A DNA stretch of 64,000 bases from the NCBI GenBank assembly GCA_033032175.1, contig CM065318.1:9424001-9488000 (forward strand). Reading direction: 5' to 3'. A model generated the notes under the pieces. That model was not told where the DNA came from and made no database searches. It saw nothing but the letters and a program-made list of their open reading frames with translations. Position numbers and translations under genes: made by a program. Source of the DNA: Saturnia japonica. Lineage: Eukaryota > Arthropoda > Insecta > Lepidoptera > Saturniidae. This document shows, in pieces, positions 1 to 12,364 of this stretch; positions within the stretch are counted from its first letter, which is position 1, and every line of letters begins with the position of its first letter.

Positions 1-1849
1 ATTTATCTAGTTGCTACCACTTTGAGATAAACACTATCTATAAGATACATGAGACTGTATGAGGGCTGCATGCGGCTATATAAGAACTGATAGCCTTTCC
101 AAGAACTTATTGAGAACATAGGTTCATTTTTATCGTAGTCAACATTCCGTCCGCCTTTTATACGTTCATGGTTTACGCATATTAAACTTGATAAATTGTG
201 GAAAAGGATTGGGTGGTGTGCTCCGTGTTTTCCTGTTTGTCGTGGTTTATAATGGCTCTATGTAGAAATATGGTGTTTTTAAAACTTTTATGTAATTTTA
301 TTTTTTGAAATGGGAACAATTTTTTTCTCATGGCAATACTCTAAAAACTCTCACACACTTACGTGCCCACCATTGCTGTGTTTCACTGTTGTCTTTAACG
401 GAACACCGTCCGCCTTTTTAATACGTCCATGGCGTAGATATCATTGTTTGTCAATATCGTATTTTAGAGAAAATAATTCATCCTAATATGACAATATGAA
501 ATTATTTTAAATACCTAATCGAATCATTATAATAATTTAATATACATTATGACATTTAATTAGTATACCTAATTAAGTTATGAAAAATTATGAAGTAAAT
601 TGAAAATCGAAAATTTCAAAACTCGGCTACACTGATACCCCGACTTGAAATTAATATCTATTTAAATAAGTGTGAAATTATTAATTGGGCAATTCTATAT
701 TCCGCACGTACAAGCAGTATAAGCCTACGTGAGGTACAGAATAGTAAATTCAATGTGTTATATTTATCCGTTCATTAAAATAATAGAAAAATAGATAAAT
801 CACGCGCCGGTCATTATCACTACATCTTTGGGCAGATTAGATTTCTTTACTTAATAATTTAAAAAATATCACAGCTTGTCGTAACAATAATTTTTGCCAT
901 ATGAGAGAAAAACTTTAATATTTTGCAATGATCTTTTTACGATTTCTAAAAGTTTTGTTGACAATTCTTATATTTTTATAATTCTATCAAAATCAGTCAA
1001 TCCGTTATTAAGTTAAATCTAGACATAAAGACACACAAAATAATAATTAAATGGCATATTTGTTATCAGTGTCGTTTATAAATAGACGATTATCAGGTTT
1101 AGGGGGAAAAATACATGTCCGAGTACAATTTATTCTCCTGTTTCCTCCTCAAAATCTGAACCAATTTAAATGTTTATTTTTTTTTCGAAAATAATACAAT
1201 AAGGGTTTAACCTATGCCTATATGTTTTTCCTTTATTTTTTATATTCGTATGTTTGTATAACATTATCGGTATAATAAGAAAATTTTAGTAATATATAAA
1301 TCAAAACATACAGACATGGCAGTGGTCGATATATTGTATGGTATATGAATATTTGCCCTAGTCTCCCTATCCAGGGATAGCCGCGCTGTTCACATTTTCC
1401 CCATTTTATGTGTAGTTTGTTTAGTCGCGCAGAAACGTTTTGCAAAATGGCGAGATGTTTCTAACATATTTATTTTATGATTACTCAAACCACAGTGTTA
1501 AAGAGTTCTTTTCAAATACCGGTTTTTTATGGAGCGGTTCTGCATTTATTATTTCTAGTGTTATTTTATTTTGTTTATCACAACATATCGCAAATCTTTA
1601 TTTTGTTATTATCAGTGGACCACAATGTCATCTGTGTATTTATTGCATTCTAAATGTAAATTGCCTTTGAAATGAAATAGCCAAGTCACAGAGACAGCGG
1701 TTTAGTGGCATATTTCAAAACTTAAGGGTTGTAGCAAAACTGAAGTCGAACGAGCATTACAAAATAATCTATAATTAATTAATTTTAAGTGTCTGTTTGT
1801 AATGTCGAAATTCTACTAAGTTCATATGAAAGTATATAGGTACGGTACG
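1..1849. other. AT-rich stretch without a recognisable gene
   Basis: Short open frames near 1233-1670 have no recognisable domain and no splice context, and I treat them as chance. Apart from one short direct repeat (141-185 and 403-445) nothing stands out. Confidence 0.5.
141..445. repeat. Pair of short direct repeats
   Basis: A segment with the core CCGTCCGCCTTTT, then a TACGT and a CATGG, occurs at about 146-172 and again at about 408-432. Spacing is about 262 bp. The rest of the two neighbourhoods differs, so this may be two copies of a short dispersed repeat. Confidence 0.45.
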
Positions 1850-2135
1850 TAGGTACGACAAATAACAAATCTTTAAAGTTTTTGTCTGTGTGTTTGTTCC
1901 GGGTAATCTCCGAAACGGTTCTACCGATTTTATCGGGACTTTTACTGGCGGATAGCTGACATTATAAGGAGCAACTTAGGCTACTTATATTTTAGAAAAA
2001 GGGTTATGGTTCCGCTAAAAAAATAAAACGCATCATTGTCTTTAAATAACCGGCTGGCGAATTCCGTTGGTGGGTCACTACAATACCGACATTCTGTAGT
2101 CCACGCGAGCGGAGTCGCGGAGACAGCTAGTGCCG
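1850..2135 (-). repeat. Dispersed repeat family A, copy 1
   Basis: Read on the minus strand, this matches the copies at 6225 and 39380. Shared parts are a 'GCCTAAGTTGCTCC'-like block, a block about a flat response 'CGTTTCGGAGATTACCCGG', then 'AACAAACA'. It ends at a block typical of the family head (GCGACTCCGCTCGCG). It resembles the short 3' tails of non-autonomous retroposons common in Lepidoptera. No coding sequence is visible. Confidence 0.55.
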
Positions 2136-3784
2136 TATAATCTTGTGAGTATTATAACGATGTTTTAATACACCAAAAGCTTAGATTTTATACAGAATTC
2201 AAATCCACGACTCACGCGGTCGCGCGTGAAATGCAATACTATTGACACATCGTAATATCGTAAATAACTATATCCTAAAACCTTAATTTATTATATTAAG
2301 CTATACTTCGTTAGGCAAAAATTCTACACTATGAAGTTGCTTAAAGTGGCAAAGATAGTTTTACACTCGAGGTTATGCGTCATATCACATCAAGTATGAT
2401 GATTTCAAAAAAGTATAAATTCTAACACGAGTTTGTAAATAAGTAAACCAGTCTATTTTTTTAAATATCACAGCTGAACAGAATTGTCCGATAATAATAA
2501 GATATGGGTTTGTGAAATTATTATATTACAGTATGCTAACTGGCAGGTAATAATTCACTTGACAATATGTTCTGTCGTAAAACTATTGTACACTATAGGC
2601 ACTTGCTAAAATGTTCTTATTTATCTAATTGGTATAATTTAGTTTTGTAACTTTAGGTTTACACTTAAGAAAAGATTTATTACAATCATATTGATTAAAA
2701 CTCTAATCTCTAAAAATGTGTCGAACCATGTTTCTATTGTCCAATATTACTGTGTAAAACGGTTTCTTTACTCTACAGTTGATTCTTGCAACGGTGGTCA
2801 AATAATTAAAAGTGGTGTGTTTTTCAGTGGAAACATACATTAAGGGCTCATTCATATATCGACGATTCGTTATTTTTTTCAGGTCGTGATTTGTGACGAT
2901 TGTTTTTTTTTTTTTTGATATATAGCCTCTTATCGTTGTTCACGCATTCACGCATCGTGAAAAATCACAAATACATCCAATTCCATGGTACGTCCATCAC
3001 AATTTACGTAAATATAAACGGCTGTGCTCGACTAGGCGGGCGCATTGCCGTGTCCCCTAATCTTAGTAAAAAAATTAATGTCGAAAGTGACTTAAATACA
3101 CTCTAAAATGAAGGACGTTGAAACATAATATATAATACTCGTACAGTTTGCAAATGCAAATGTCTTAATTTACTTGATATTTCATCTCCGTTTTCACCCT
3201 TTAAAGATTTGTTTACCACAAATAAATGGTTTTATTATAAACCGAAACTACATATATGTCTCTAATTTGAAAACTGTTAAAAATCATATAAACGATTCCA
3301 ACCAAATTATCAGCGCCTGAAGATTAAATTCCAAAAATCCCGAAATTCAAAGCCTTCAAAATTTAGTAGCTTTCGCGAATTCTGCCCTGCTTTGTTCTGC
3401 CGACGCGACGGACAGAACGTTACTTCTTATTTAGAAGAAGACATTTATTCACTTTTTTTTTAATATGTTTTTAAAAGGTTAGTTTTCAATTTGTCAATAA
3501 AATCATAATATAAATTGTTTAACTACTGTTTAGATTTTATAAATATCCTTTGGATTTCAGTACATATTTTGTAATTTGAAATATACATTTTGACAATGTT
3601 TTTTAAAAGTATTGCTGCTAATAAATATTTATGCTGCTTATAACGTCTTTGGTCCTACAAGAAAATATTGATAAAGATATTGCATTTTTTAAATTATATT
3701 TTGAAAGCAATTCAAACAGACATACAGACCATCTAATGTTACGTGGTTACTGCAACTGCAGTCATTAATGATAAACCTAAGAAA
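2136..3784. other. No recognisable gene
   Basis: AT-rich with homopolymer runs (for example a T-run near 2905-2917). The small open frame at 2900-3106 is low complexity at its start and has no domain. I see nothing functional here. Confidence 0.45.
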
Positions 3785-3990
3785 GACTGGATTCTTAAAC
3801 GAGATTTGTAAAGATTAGTTGCCACTCCATTTATCTAACTGTGAAGTATTTGAGAAAATAGATGATCTTGAACACTTGTTGGTGGAATGTGTTATGAATG
3901 AAATAAGCAGAAGTAGTTTAATTTTAAGTTTAGGGTTATGTTCTTTGAATGTAGGTATGTTACATGGTATACTAGTGGAACCGACTTATG
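3785..3990 (+). pseudogene. LINE ORF2 C-terminal fragment
   Basis: The plus-strand frame reads a segment with the motif EKIDDLEHLLVECVMNE, matching the zinc-binding-like C-terminal tail of Jockey/CR1/R1-type ORF2 proteins (typically 'CxCG..DD..H.L.EC..N'). The expected reverse transcriptase is not upstream and the frame soon runs into repeat family B. It is a short dead remnant. Family level is moderately sure; the clade is not. Confidence 0.5.
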
Positions 3991-4014
3991 GTTCGGCTGG
4001 TATGCAAAGAAACT

Positions 4015-4480
4015 TTATTGTTAACGAGCGGTATGCCCGCGGCTTCGCTCGCGTTTGTTACTACGCAGTAGTTATTTACATCCCGTAATTTCATTTTTAC
4101 TCATATTGTTGATAATTTATATGCCGAATCAGTTGAGGAATGGCATGCATTTCCCGTGTACAAACTCGGTTGAAAATTATTATTATATACCACAATTTCT
4201 GATGTATTATTAATGATAATTATAGCCTCTCAATTATGGAATAACTTCCCGTGTACAAAATTTCATCAAAAACGGTAAAAATTTATTGAAAATATTTTTT
4301 TATACGCTTTCTAAAAGTAATATTGCAATTTCTTATACTGTATCAATTGACCAATGACATAAGTTTACCGTGTACTAAATTTCATAGGAATCTGACAAGC
4401 CGTTTTTGAGTTGATTTCGGACATACAGACAGATAGACAGACAGACGGATGGACAGACAGACAAACAAAAAAAATTAATA
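4015..4480 (-). repeat. Dispersed repeat family B, copy 1
   Basis: Contains the family landmarks 'GCGGCTTCGCTCGCG', 'CAGTTGAGGAATGGCATG', 'CCCGTGTACAAA' and a terminal run of ACAGACAGACGGA-like tetranucleotides at 4430-4466 followed by A-rich sequence. The blocks recur at 5640-6095, 21125-21230 and 62030-62200. It resembles retroposon 3' tails; no coding capacity is seen. Confidence 0.5.
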
Positions 4481-5639
4481 GCGCGTGATCAGTATCGTTC
4501 ATATAGTTCCCTTAACGGGTATGGACAAAAAATTAATTAACTGTACAGACAAAACTACACATTTATTAATATAGATAGTTGTAGTATACGAGATAGAAAT
4601 ATATAGTCTGTTTAGTATAATTTTATTTGTTGTAGAAATAATGATATTTTTTGTAGAATTTAGATATGCTTCGAAGGGACTGTCATAAACCAGTTGTAAA
4701 AGCACCTTAAACAAAGAGAAAAAAAGTTGACACTCCTGTGAACTGAGTTAGAACGCCTCGTGTGTCAATAGCTGCCAACCAAATACTTCGAACCGGAACA
4801 CAACAGCGCCAAGCATTCTGCTTGCTGCTTTGTCACAGAAATAAGTATGGCGGTGTTGCTTTTTTAATAAACCTAAAACAGGTTCTGCCACTTTAATATT
4901 ATTATAATGAAAATAATTATTGTACCAAGCAACGGTTATAATATCGTCGCAATTGAGATGGTAATTGAAAACAATTATGCTAATTTTGAAACTAATAAAA
5001 TATATAGAGTTGATGAATAACTTATCATTATAGAAAAAAAAAACGATAAATAGCAAGTTTATAATCTCGGAAAATCACAAGTTTTTAGTTTATTCACGGC
5101 TTATGAAATATAACATTTTCTGGAAATAAAAAAGGAAATCAAATAAATAAACCGTATAATGTATTCTGTATTTTGAACCCCAGTCGCTGGGTTGCATTTT
5201 GTACTTTTTTTTCAGTCATGAGTTATCTAATAAATGACAGGCTCATAAAAAACAATGTGCCATCGGGTTATTTTTTACCAAAAAATCCATATAATTGGCT
5301 TCTTACTGATTCTTTTATTGGATTGATTTTATATCAGACCACATCTAACAATCGTTTTACTGATTTAACACTATTTATTTATTTGTCCGTGTCAAAAGAC
5401 AGAACTGTGAGCACAACAATGAGCCAGGCTTTTGGTGTAAGAAACATTGCAAATAAATGCAAGCCTTCTAACCGCTACCGATATCTACTTTTGAAGGAAA
5501 GTTCCCATTCTAAATAAGTTCAATAAACTGTATAGAGAAGTAAAAATGTTATTTGATGGCATAATTTTTATTAATTATGATTATATGAATTTTCGACAAC
5601 ACTTCTGGAAGTAGCAACAAAAAATAATTTACAAAAAAA
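4481..5639. other. No recognisable gene
   Basis: Open frames here, the longest 114 codons at 5173-5517 (+), show no domain, biased composition or splice context that would support a gene. Confidence 0.4.
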
Positions 5640-6095
5640 TAATTCTTAACCGATTTTTATGAAATTTTGTACACGGAAGTACATGTCATTCTATAATTGA
5701 GAGTCTATTAGATTTGATAATAATATTTATAAATTTGTAATATTTTTTTATTAATATCAACCAATTTTGTTTTTATTTGGTTCACGGGAAGTATAATAAA
5801 ATTAGTCCATGTACCTATAACAAGAAAATGTAAATAAATAATAGCTAATAAATAAATTATGTCATCCATACTCGATAAGCTATAAAAATCGTCAATAATA
5901 CATTTAGAAATCGAATACAATAAAAATTAAATTATCAACCGATTTTGATGAAATTTCTACACGGAAAATACACGTCATTCCTCAATTGAAAGGCTATATG
6001 AATTTTTCATAATATGAATAAAATAAAATTACACAATGTAAATAGCTACTGCTTAGTAACAAACGCGTGCGAAGCAGCGGGGCGCTGCTAGTATT
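5640..6095 (+). repeat. Dispersed repeat family B, copies 2 and 3
   Basis: Two adjacent partial copies. Both contain the block 'ACCGATTTTxATGAAATTT.TACACGGAA' (near 5650 and 5938) and 'TCA.TC.CAATTGA.AGxCTAT'. The second ends with 'GCGAAGCAGCGGGGCGCTGCTAGT' type sequence at about 6068-6092, which is the family end. No gene. Confidence 0.5.
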
Positions 6096-6224
6096 TAGAC
6101 TGTAATCATGGGCAAAATACGTAGTTATATTTTACTAACTGGACTCAATGACGTTGTTCTGCTCTTTCCAACAGTCACAGCACCCGCCTACCGCATTCAG
6201 AAATAGCATAAAAACTTTCTCCAT

Positions 6225-6720
6225 GAAAAAACACTTAGATCTACCAACTTTCATATACAGGATGCCGTCGATCGGGCACACGAGTGAATTTTGCTACACC
6301 TGCTCCCGATTATTTTAAAGACAAAAATGCTTATTGTGAGAGATCCTTAGAAGGTAGACATGATCTCACTGATTTTTTTCCAGGTCCGTTTAAGATTTAC
6401 AATTTTGTAGTACATAAATTTAATATATCTCTTATGGTTTACTCAACGTAAGCCATTTAAGCGCCTGAACTGATTCATTATAATCAGTTTTTTTCCTGGA
6501 AAACCAATACTTTTTCTAAAATAAGAGTAGCCTAAGTTACTCCTTATAATATTTTCTATCTATCAGTGAAAATCCTGTCAAAATAGGTCGAAGCGTTTCC
6601 GAGATTACCCGGAACAAACAGATAGACAAAACTTTAAAAAATGTTTTTTGTTATAGGTATCGTATATACTTTCATATACATTTACTAAAAAGCTCTTATA
6701 TTATTATCTGTATAGATAGG
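6225..6720 (+). repeat. Dispersed repeat family A, copy 2
   Basis: Starts with 'AGGATGCCGTCGATCGGGC', followed by 'CTGCTCCCGATTATTTTAAAG', 'TTAGAAGGTAGACATGA', 'TCTTATGGTTTACTCAACG', 'GCCTAAGTTACTCC' and 'CCGAGATTACCCGGAACAAA'. The same blocks occur in the same order at 39380-39870, 53678-54345 and 59009-59676. Confidence 0.6.
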
Positions 6721-7004
6721 TATACATAAACCAACATCCATTTTGCATTGAGTTGGGACTTGGGATATATTTTTTTTTATAACTATGAGTCCGCCATTTA
6801 CTGTAGATTAATCTGATAGCTTCAACCTTTCCCAATAATAAGTTGACGGGCAGACAAACGAATAGCTTTGTTAACGAATTTTACCTGTCCTTGTCATTGC
6901 GGAAACAAAACAACGATATTAAAATAATGTTAACTATTTAATTTAATAAAATTAAAAATTATAATGAGAGTTCTTTATTTTAATACAACTAAGATGGCAA
7001 AAAA

Positions 7005-7150
7005 TTAAACGGCCCTCCTTTATGGACGCTTGTAATAAATACTTCTCTTTCCCAAGGAGCTTTGGAAACCTTACTCATCGCAGGAACACAACACAAGGTT
7101 TTAGGCTGCGATCTTTTGTAGCGTGGAGGTTTTCCACAATTCGGACTGTT
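7005..7150 (-). repeat. LINE-tail repeat family C, copy 1
   Basis: Contains the family core 'CATCGCAGGAACACAACACA', then 'GCGATCTTTTGTAG' and 'GTGGAGGT'. The same core is at 16440 (opposite orientation), 55040 and, as a tandem array, at 60315-61015. I recognise it as part of a LINE 3' region widespread in Lepidoptera. The apparent 85-codon minus-strand frame across it is a by-product of the repeat. Confidence 0.55.
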
Positions 7151-7209
7151 CCAAGTTGAGAGGAATCTCGGAATAAATTTATTTTTTTGAACAAGCGTAC
7201 AATTAAAGT

Positions 7210-7300
7210 GATGTTGGCTCAGTGATAGTGTTCGGACTTCGGGCACCCCATCTATCGATGTGAGTTCGAATCCTAATATGAATTTGAAATCTCGGCGAAT
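7210..7300 (+). repeat. tRNA-derived SINE head (pol III promoter remnant)
   Basis: An A-box-like sequence TGGCTCAGTGATAG (7214-7227) and a B-box-like GAGTTCGAATCC (7262-7273) lie about 48 bp apart, as in tRNA genes. The segment does not fold into a full cloverleaf that I can see, so it reads as a SINE head or tRNA pseudogene rather than a working tRNA. Confidence 0.45.
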
Positions 7301-7633
7301 GATAAAATCACAGCACGGTAGTAGCGTATTTTCTAATATCCGCCTCGCTAGCTACCACCTTCAAATTGAGAATTCGTCACCGAGCACTTAAAAGTGTGAT
7401 CTATCAGTGGCACTTGACAGTCAGTTTAGGCTTGACGTGTTACCATATTCGGCAACATCGTCACTTAACATAAGGTGAAATTGTTGTTGTTGACGCTAGT
7501 CTTTAAAATAAATGAAACAAAAATATTTGATCAGTCATAATCATAAATGATAAGTATGATAGACTGAATTACTTAATTTAAGTTGACTCTATTATATTAT
7601 AAAAGATACAACATATTAATTAATTATATTTAC
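7301..7633. other. Presumed start of intron 1 of the 7634-8618 transporter locus
   Basis: Lies just 3' of the first-exon donor on the minus strand. No second exon resembling the transporter family is seen here or further left to base 1. Confidence 0.4.
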
Positions 7634-8618
7634 CTAAAACCGGTCCAACGATGAGCATGTGGGCAAACATAATTAGTATTATCTGCAGTCTATGCGAGCT
7701 TTGTCTTGGTATAAACGCCACATTTATTGTCGCCACCAAATCTTGTACAGAGAACACCGAAAGTAGGCTATGTTTACTGTCGTCACCATCAATTCCTTTC
7801 GTTTTATTACCTTTCAGTCTCACAATAATGTATAAAAATCCAAATGAATAGAAAATACACGCAACCACGAAAACACCGATATACCCAAAACGATTTGTCA
7901 TGATACCACTGAGTGCTAGTCCCACTGGTCTGCTGAGAGTTAGTATAGCAGTAATAATCCCTATCCGAAAAGTCCTTTCCGATTCAGAAGTAATATCCGT
8001 GATGTAACTATATACTGCCATCGTCATCGCTACCCGACCCCCAGCTAAAGCCGGTGGCAAACCTTCCAAAAGTGCCGTCTCATTCAGGCCCACTTTAAGG
8101 AGGAATACAGCACTAAGTATAAGACCAATAGCTGAAATCAATTTCCCAAGAATCGGCATCACCATGAAAGTTTTTCGATTCCCCGTCCGATCACTCCAAG
8201 CGCCTAGAAAAAGTGCCAAGATCCCCGGTAACGCAGTTTGAAGTGGAAAACTCCAACTGGTCATCTTTGTGACCATTCTCTGTACATTTTTCTCCTCTTC
8301 CGTGTAATTTTGAGTGCGACCCTGCATTATATGTTTGCATGTTTGTTCGTCGTATCCTAAATTCACAAGGCATGCTTTCTCCAGACACAAATTTTGAACA
8401 GCTAATCCAGCGAGAACACTAGGCAGCACGTAACATATAAGAAAGGGTTCAACAGTTATTTTGGTTCTAAACGCCCATAACTCTTTAACGAATTCTTTTG
8501 CATTTATGCTGAATATACTATCTGATTTTTTTAGCTCTGCACTATATTGTTTATTGCACTTCAATGGTTCCACAGTCACCACCACCTTTTCGCCGGGCAC
8601 TTCGACCAGCAACGTCAT
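7634..8618 (-). CDS. SLC46-type transporter, first exon (proton-coupled folate transporter-like)
   Basis: Encodes the N-terminal half of a major-facilitator solute carrier. The first membrane segment is at about residues 55-75 (TVEPFLICYVLPSVLAGLAV). It is followed by the conserved EKAC block, an extracellular loop with an NYT glycosylation site (104-106), and motif A GAWSDRTGNRK at 139-149. About five more membrane segments follow, up to the last, ending IVGPVLG. The frame then meets a GT donor (complement of 7632-7633; the stop codon beyond it is intronic) in phase 1, exactly where the complete gene at 19191 splices. The start is the first ATG before a polar N-terminus. Exons 2-5 are not found in the 7.6 kb to the left edge, so the gene either has a long intron or is an orphan exon. 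The substrate is unknown; folate is only the family label. Confidence 0.8.
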
Positions 8619-9220
8619 TTTAAATTCTTACCACTGAAAATGTCATTTATATTAAGTTAATCTATAAATATATTTAGTGTGATATATGCATGTGTTTTAT
8701 TTTTATTTGATGTTAATGTTTATAACACAGTAAATAATTTCAGTGGCGAGTGGTCGGTTTCGCGTACGATGGCGGATTGCGTTTGCGCTTCGGCTGTAGC
8801 GCGCAACACCGCCTCGGTTACTGCATATCAGCTGGTCGCCGCTACCATTTAATTTGTATTTTATCATGTATCACCCGGCCGCGCTGGGCACCCACTCTTT
8901 CTCGCTTGTTTAAAAACTTTTATTAAACGAAGATAACATTAAAAATTACATTGGTTTTCAGTATTGTATATGTATGTATATCAGCTGTTTAGTTACCATA
9001 AAACAAGCTTTGCTTAGTTTGGAATTAAAAGCCGTGTTTAAAATTGTGTCCTCAAATTTACAAATTTATATTTATCATCGTTATATTAATACGTGAAACA
9101 AAACCTTTGTACCCCTTTTTAAGCGCATTGCGCGCACGGAAAACTGTGAGATTTGGTATGGTTAATGTTTATATGGAGGAGTGCAGAAAGCTAAATTTTA
9201 TCTATAATATCTGTTACTAA
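8619..9220. other. Upstream region of the minus-strand transporter, with a GC-richer island
   Basis: 8740-8850 is clearly richer in G+C and CpG than its surroundings and lies 120-230 bp upstream of the ATG on the minus strand. That position fits a 5' UTR or promoter, but no core promoter element is convincing. On the minus strand a possible splice acceptor (TTTTCAG) sits just before the ATG, so a separate 5' non-coding exon is possible. Confidence 0.3.
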
Positions 9221-9249
9221 TATCGATGCCTCCTACGTAAGTTGTTGTA
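9221..9249 (+). repeat. Left terminal inverted repeat of the 4.0-kb candidate
   Basis: First 20 bases TATCGATGCCTCCTACGTAA are identical to the reverse complement of 13225-13244. One mismatch at position 21, then eight more matching bases (TTGTTGTA). Confidence 0.6.
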
Positions 9250-10116
9250 AGCCACAAAACTTGGATTTTTCGTTTTTTGCATGAATGAGTCTGTTTTTAT
9301 ATATTAATTATTTTAAATAAAATCTGGAAAATATGTTTTTATCGAGGTTTTACAAAACGTAATATGTTGTATGGTACAAAAGAGCACGACGTATATTATT
9401 ACATATAAGCTTTCAAACGGTTTACGTCGGGCGGGCAGAGGGAGACGCAGCGCGTTGACGCATCGTATCGGTCAAATAAAACAGTTTACGCACTTTACGC
9501 CGACAATCACAACCGTACGCACGCCTCCTCGCTTTAAAGTCCTAATTAATTTTATTAGGAAAACTATCTACTTCTGTTACAATGAAACGTTATACAATGC
9601 TAACCAGAGGTTAAAAATTATGCGCTATGGTTAATAATAATATTACTAACAGTTCAGAAAATAACGATTTCGAATAACCTATCGAAAACTACGATATTTC
9701 ATATTATATCACACCGCAATTTCTAGTTGTTATGATTCAGAACTTCAAAGTATACAATGTATGTAAACAATTTTATAGTTTTATTGACTTTTTTATTGTT
9801 TACTTGACTTACTTCTAGTGATGTCAGTTTAAAATGTTGTATAAATTACAAAACATAATTTACGCGGGAAAGGTAGAGACAAAGCTGTGTTGTAAGATAC
9901 ATACAATAATCTACTGCGTTAATTACGGATATATTTCATGGTAAGTGCTGCATATAATATTTTACACCGGCGTGGATTACACAAATTTATATTGTATGAT
10001 GACTTATGCCAATACTACATGAATTATTTTCGGTCAGTTTGTGATACATAAAATATTTTACATCACTTGTAATTATTGATGTGTTTGTTGCATGTTAAAA
10101 TCATACTATTGTAAAC

Positions 10117-11935
10117 GTGCATTTTTTACAATATTATTATTACTTTCATAATAATCCACGTGCCTCCAAGAAATGCCCAAGAAAAGATAAAGGTAATATA
10201 AGAGCGCGACATGTTAAAGACTGGATAGACGTAAAACGGAAAACTTTAAGGAATTTGGGTAAAGAATATTATGCGAGGAGTGGTTCATTACGACCGGCTC
10301 GAAAAATAATCGGCCCACTATGCCGTTGACGTATAAAATGTTTCGAATGACTGAAGGAAGAAGAACGAAAAAAAAAATTCTAGTCTTTAGGTGATAGAGA
10401 CAAGGAGTGAATGTATGATGTATCTGGCTAATTTGGTTACAAAGAAAAATAAACTAAAGGCTTATACAGATACTGTTTCAAGGCATAAGTATACTTTGAC
10501 TTACAAATTGACAGTTAGTCAAGGTGATGTCACAAATTATATAGAAGTATGCAAGAAACAATTTATAAGTGACATGTCCATTAGCGATCAAGATGTTAAT
10601 AAAGCCCTAGAAAAAATGGACGGCTCAAAGGAGAAAATTAGTAGAGATGGTATGGGTCGACATGTAAACCATCCTTGTAAAAATACTTTATGTGTTATTA
10701 AAAGTGTGTGTGACCACATCAACAACTTACAACCAGTCGAGTCACATTACACTAGAAAAAGCTCAGACAAATTACAGTGTAAACTCTTTATAACGTTATC
10801 CTTTTTAACGATAAACTCCCTATAACGTTGAAACGAGCCCAACTTGGTTGGTTAGCGTTAAAACCCACATATTGAAACACTCTTTATAGCGATACGCCAT
10901 TCTCTATTACGAAGAAATGTGTAGGAAGACGATTCCACCACATATCTAGATATGAATAGAATACATAAAATAATACAAAACAAGTACTGGCATAGCAAAA
11001 AACGTCAGACAAAGTTATCAGACTACATGTGTAAACAATAATTTATAAGCATTTATTATCTAAGACATACATATTAAAAATTCTTGTTAATTTGGTTGTT
11101 TTTTTGTTTACTCCATATAACGATAACTCTCTATAACGACAAAAAATGCTCAGTCCCTTGAGTTTCGTTATAAAGAGTTTACGCTGTATATTTAGATAGC
11201 CATTTTAATTTATATTGCTTAAATAAGGATAATACAGGTAAAATGACTTGTATAACGAATGGCTCCAGAATAATAATTACACAGAGAAAGCAGCATCCGA
11301 AAGACAATATCGAGATATTGTGAACCAATGTTTTAAGTTATGCTTTTTTATAGGTTCCTAAAAAGGATCAAGGTGATCAATATCATATTTATTAAAATTG
11401 TACAAACCTTACTGAACAACAAATAAATGAGTATGAAACCCATGTCGAAAACAAGAAATTATGTAGAGAGCTGAAGCACATTGACAAACAAGATAGTCAA
11501 TCTTCCCAGGGCAAAATCGTCTCTGCAACTTTTGATTTCCAGAAGATTTTGAATGTAGGTACCTCATGGACAATTAAGTATTGTGTATTACAAGCGAAAG
11601 CTATCAGTGTTCAATTTTAGATTAATCGATCTTGCAAATAAAGAGACGCATTGTTATATGTGGCATGAGGGTAAAGCCAAACGTGGCGCCAATGAAGTAT
11701 CCAGTTGTCTGTATAATTTTGTCTGATGCGTGAAAAATGTGTACAGGAATTTCGAAGTAATCGTATTATTTTTGCTGTTTATGTGATATTGCACAAAAGT
11801 TCAATGTAACTAAAAAACATACCTTTCTGGAGAAGCGACGCACTCAGGCCGAGGGAGATATTGCCCATGCACTAATAGAGCGTTCATCAAAGAATAAATA
11901 CACTCAAAGAATGAGTGAAACAGGTTGGCAAACAA
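10117..11935 (+). pseudogene. Decayed transposon-associated protein (DUF7869-type family, by recollection)
   Basis: Successive plus-strand pieces match a protein family present in many copies in insect genomes. The N-terminal part has VKRKTLRNLGKEYYARSG and a cysteine block (GPLCR...IKCFE, with stops). The middle has YIEVCKKQFISDMSISDQDV, a D.RG-like DGMGRH and QPVESHYTRKSSDKL. After the MITE it resumes with YLDSHLNLY, then PKKDQGDQ, TFDFQKILN, CYMWHEGKAKRGANE and RRTQAEGDIAHALIER. Stops and frameshifts are numerous (for example in the cysteine block, after DLINR-like positions near 11360, and near 11727), so it is dead. The family probably encodes a transposase with a C-terminal catalytic-like domain; that function is an inference. 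Confidence 0.55.
10775..11186. mobile_element. 412-bp MITE inserted in the 10117-11935 pseudogene
   Basis: Terminal inverted repeats of 21 bp (CAGTGTAAACTCTTTATAACG at the left; one mismatch at the right) are flanked by TA on both sides (10773-10774 and 11187-11188). Removing the element plus one TA rejoins the pseudogene reading frame exactly (KL then YLDSH). Repeated TATAACG motifs lie just inside both ends. CAG termini with a TA target point to the Tc1/mariner (pogo-like) superfamily. No coding capacity. Confidence 0.8.
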
Positions 11936-12364
11936 TATAATGTTATAGAAATGAAGCACACTGACGTTTTTAAATATAAGTAAATATTAAACGGGCGTAA
12001 CTGGTCGAAGAATATTAACGGAAATATAGTGCATTGGAATAAAATAAAACAGGTACGGGTATGTTCTGAAGATCCCTCATAAAATAGATCATCAATACGA
12101 TTTAGCAAATAATAACTTCCTAACCATCGCTGTTCACACGAATACACGAAGGCGCCAAAGAACTGGTATAGTTGAAGTGTCCTGTCTATCCCTAATGTAT
12201 CTTTGTGACAGCTGATTAATACCAGGCGCTTACCATGACTTCTTTAGAAGCTTATGTGTCGTTGAAACGTCTGATAACCATTCTGATTCCAAATATAATT
12301 TAACTTTAACGTTGCACTTTCAGTTACCACTTATTTTTTCAGATTCAATAGGTCTGGTATTTAC

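Noticed and set aside
5173..5517. 114-codon plus-strand open frame
   Set aside because: No ATG at its start, no recognisable domain, no splice context, surrounded by repeats.
6989..7246. 85-codon minus-strand frame
   Set aside because: Runs across LINE-tail repeat family C and the SINE head; no independent support.
7214..7290. Possible tRNA gene
   Set aside because: A and B boxes are present but no complete cloverleaf or acceptor stem is visible; better explained as a SINE head.
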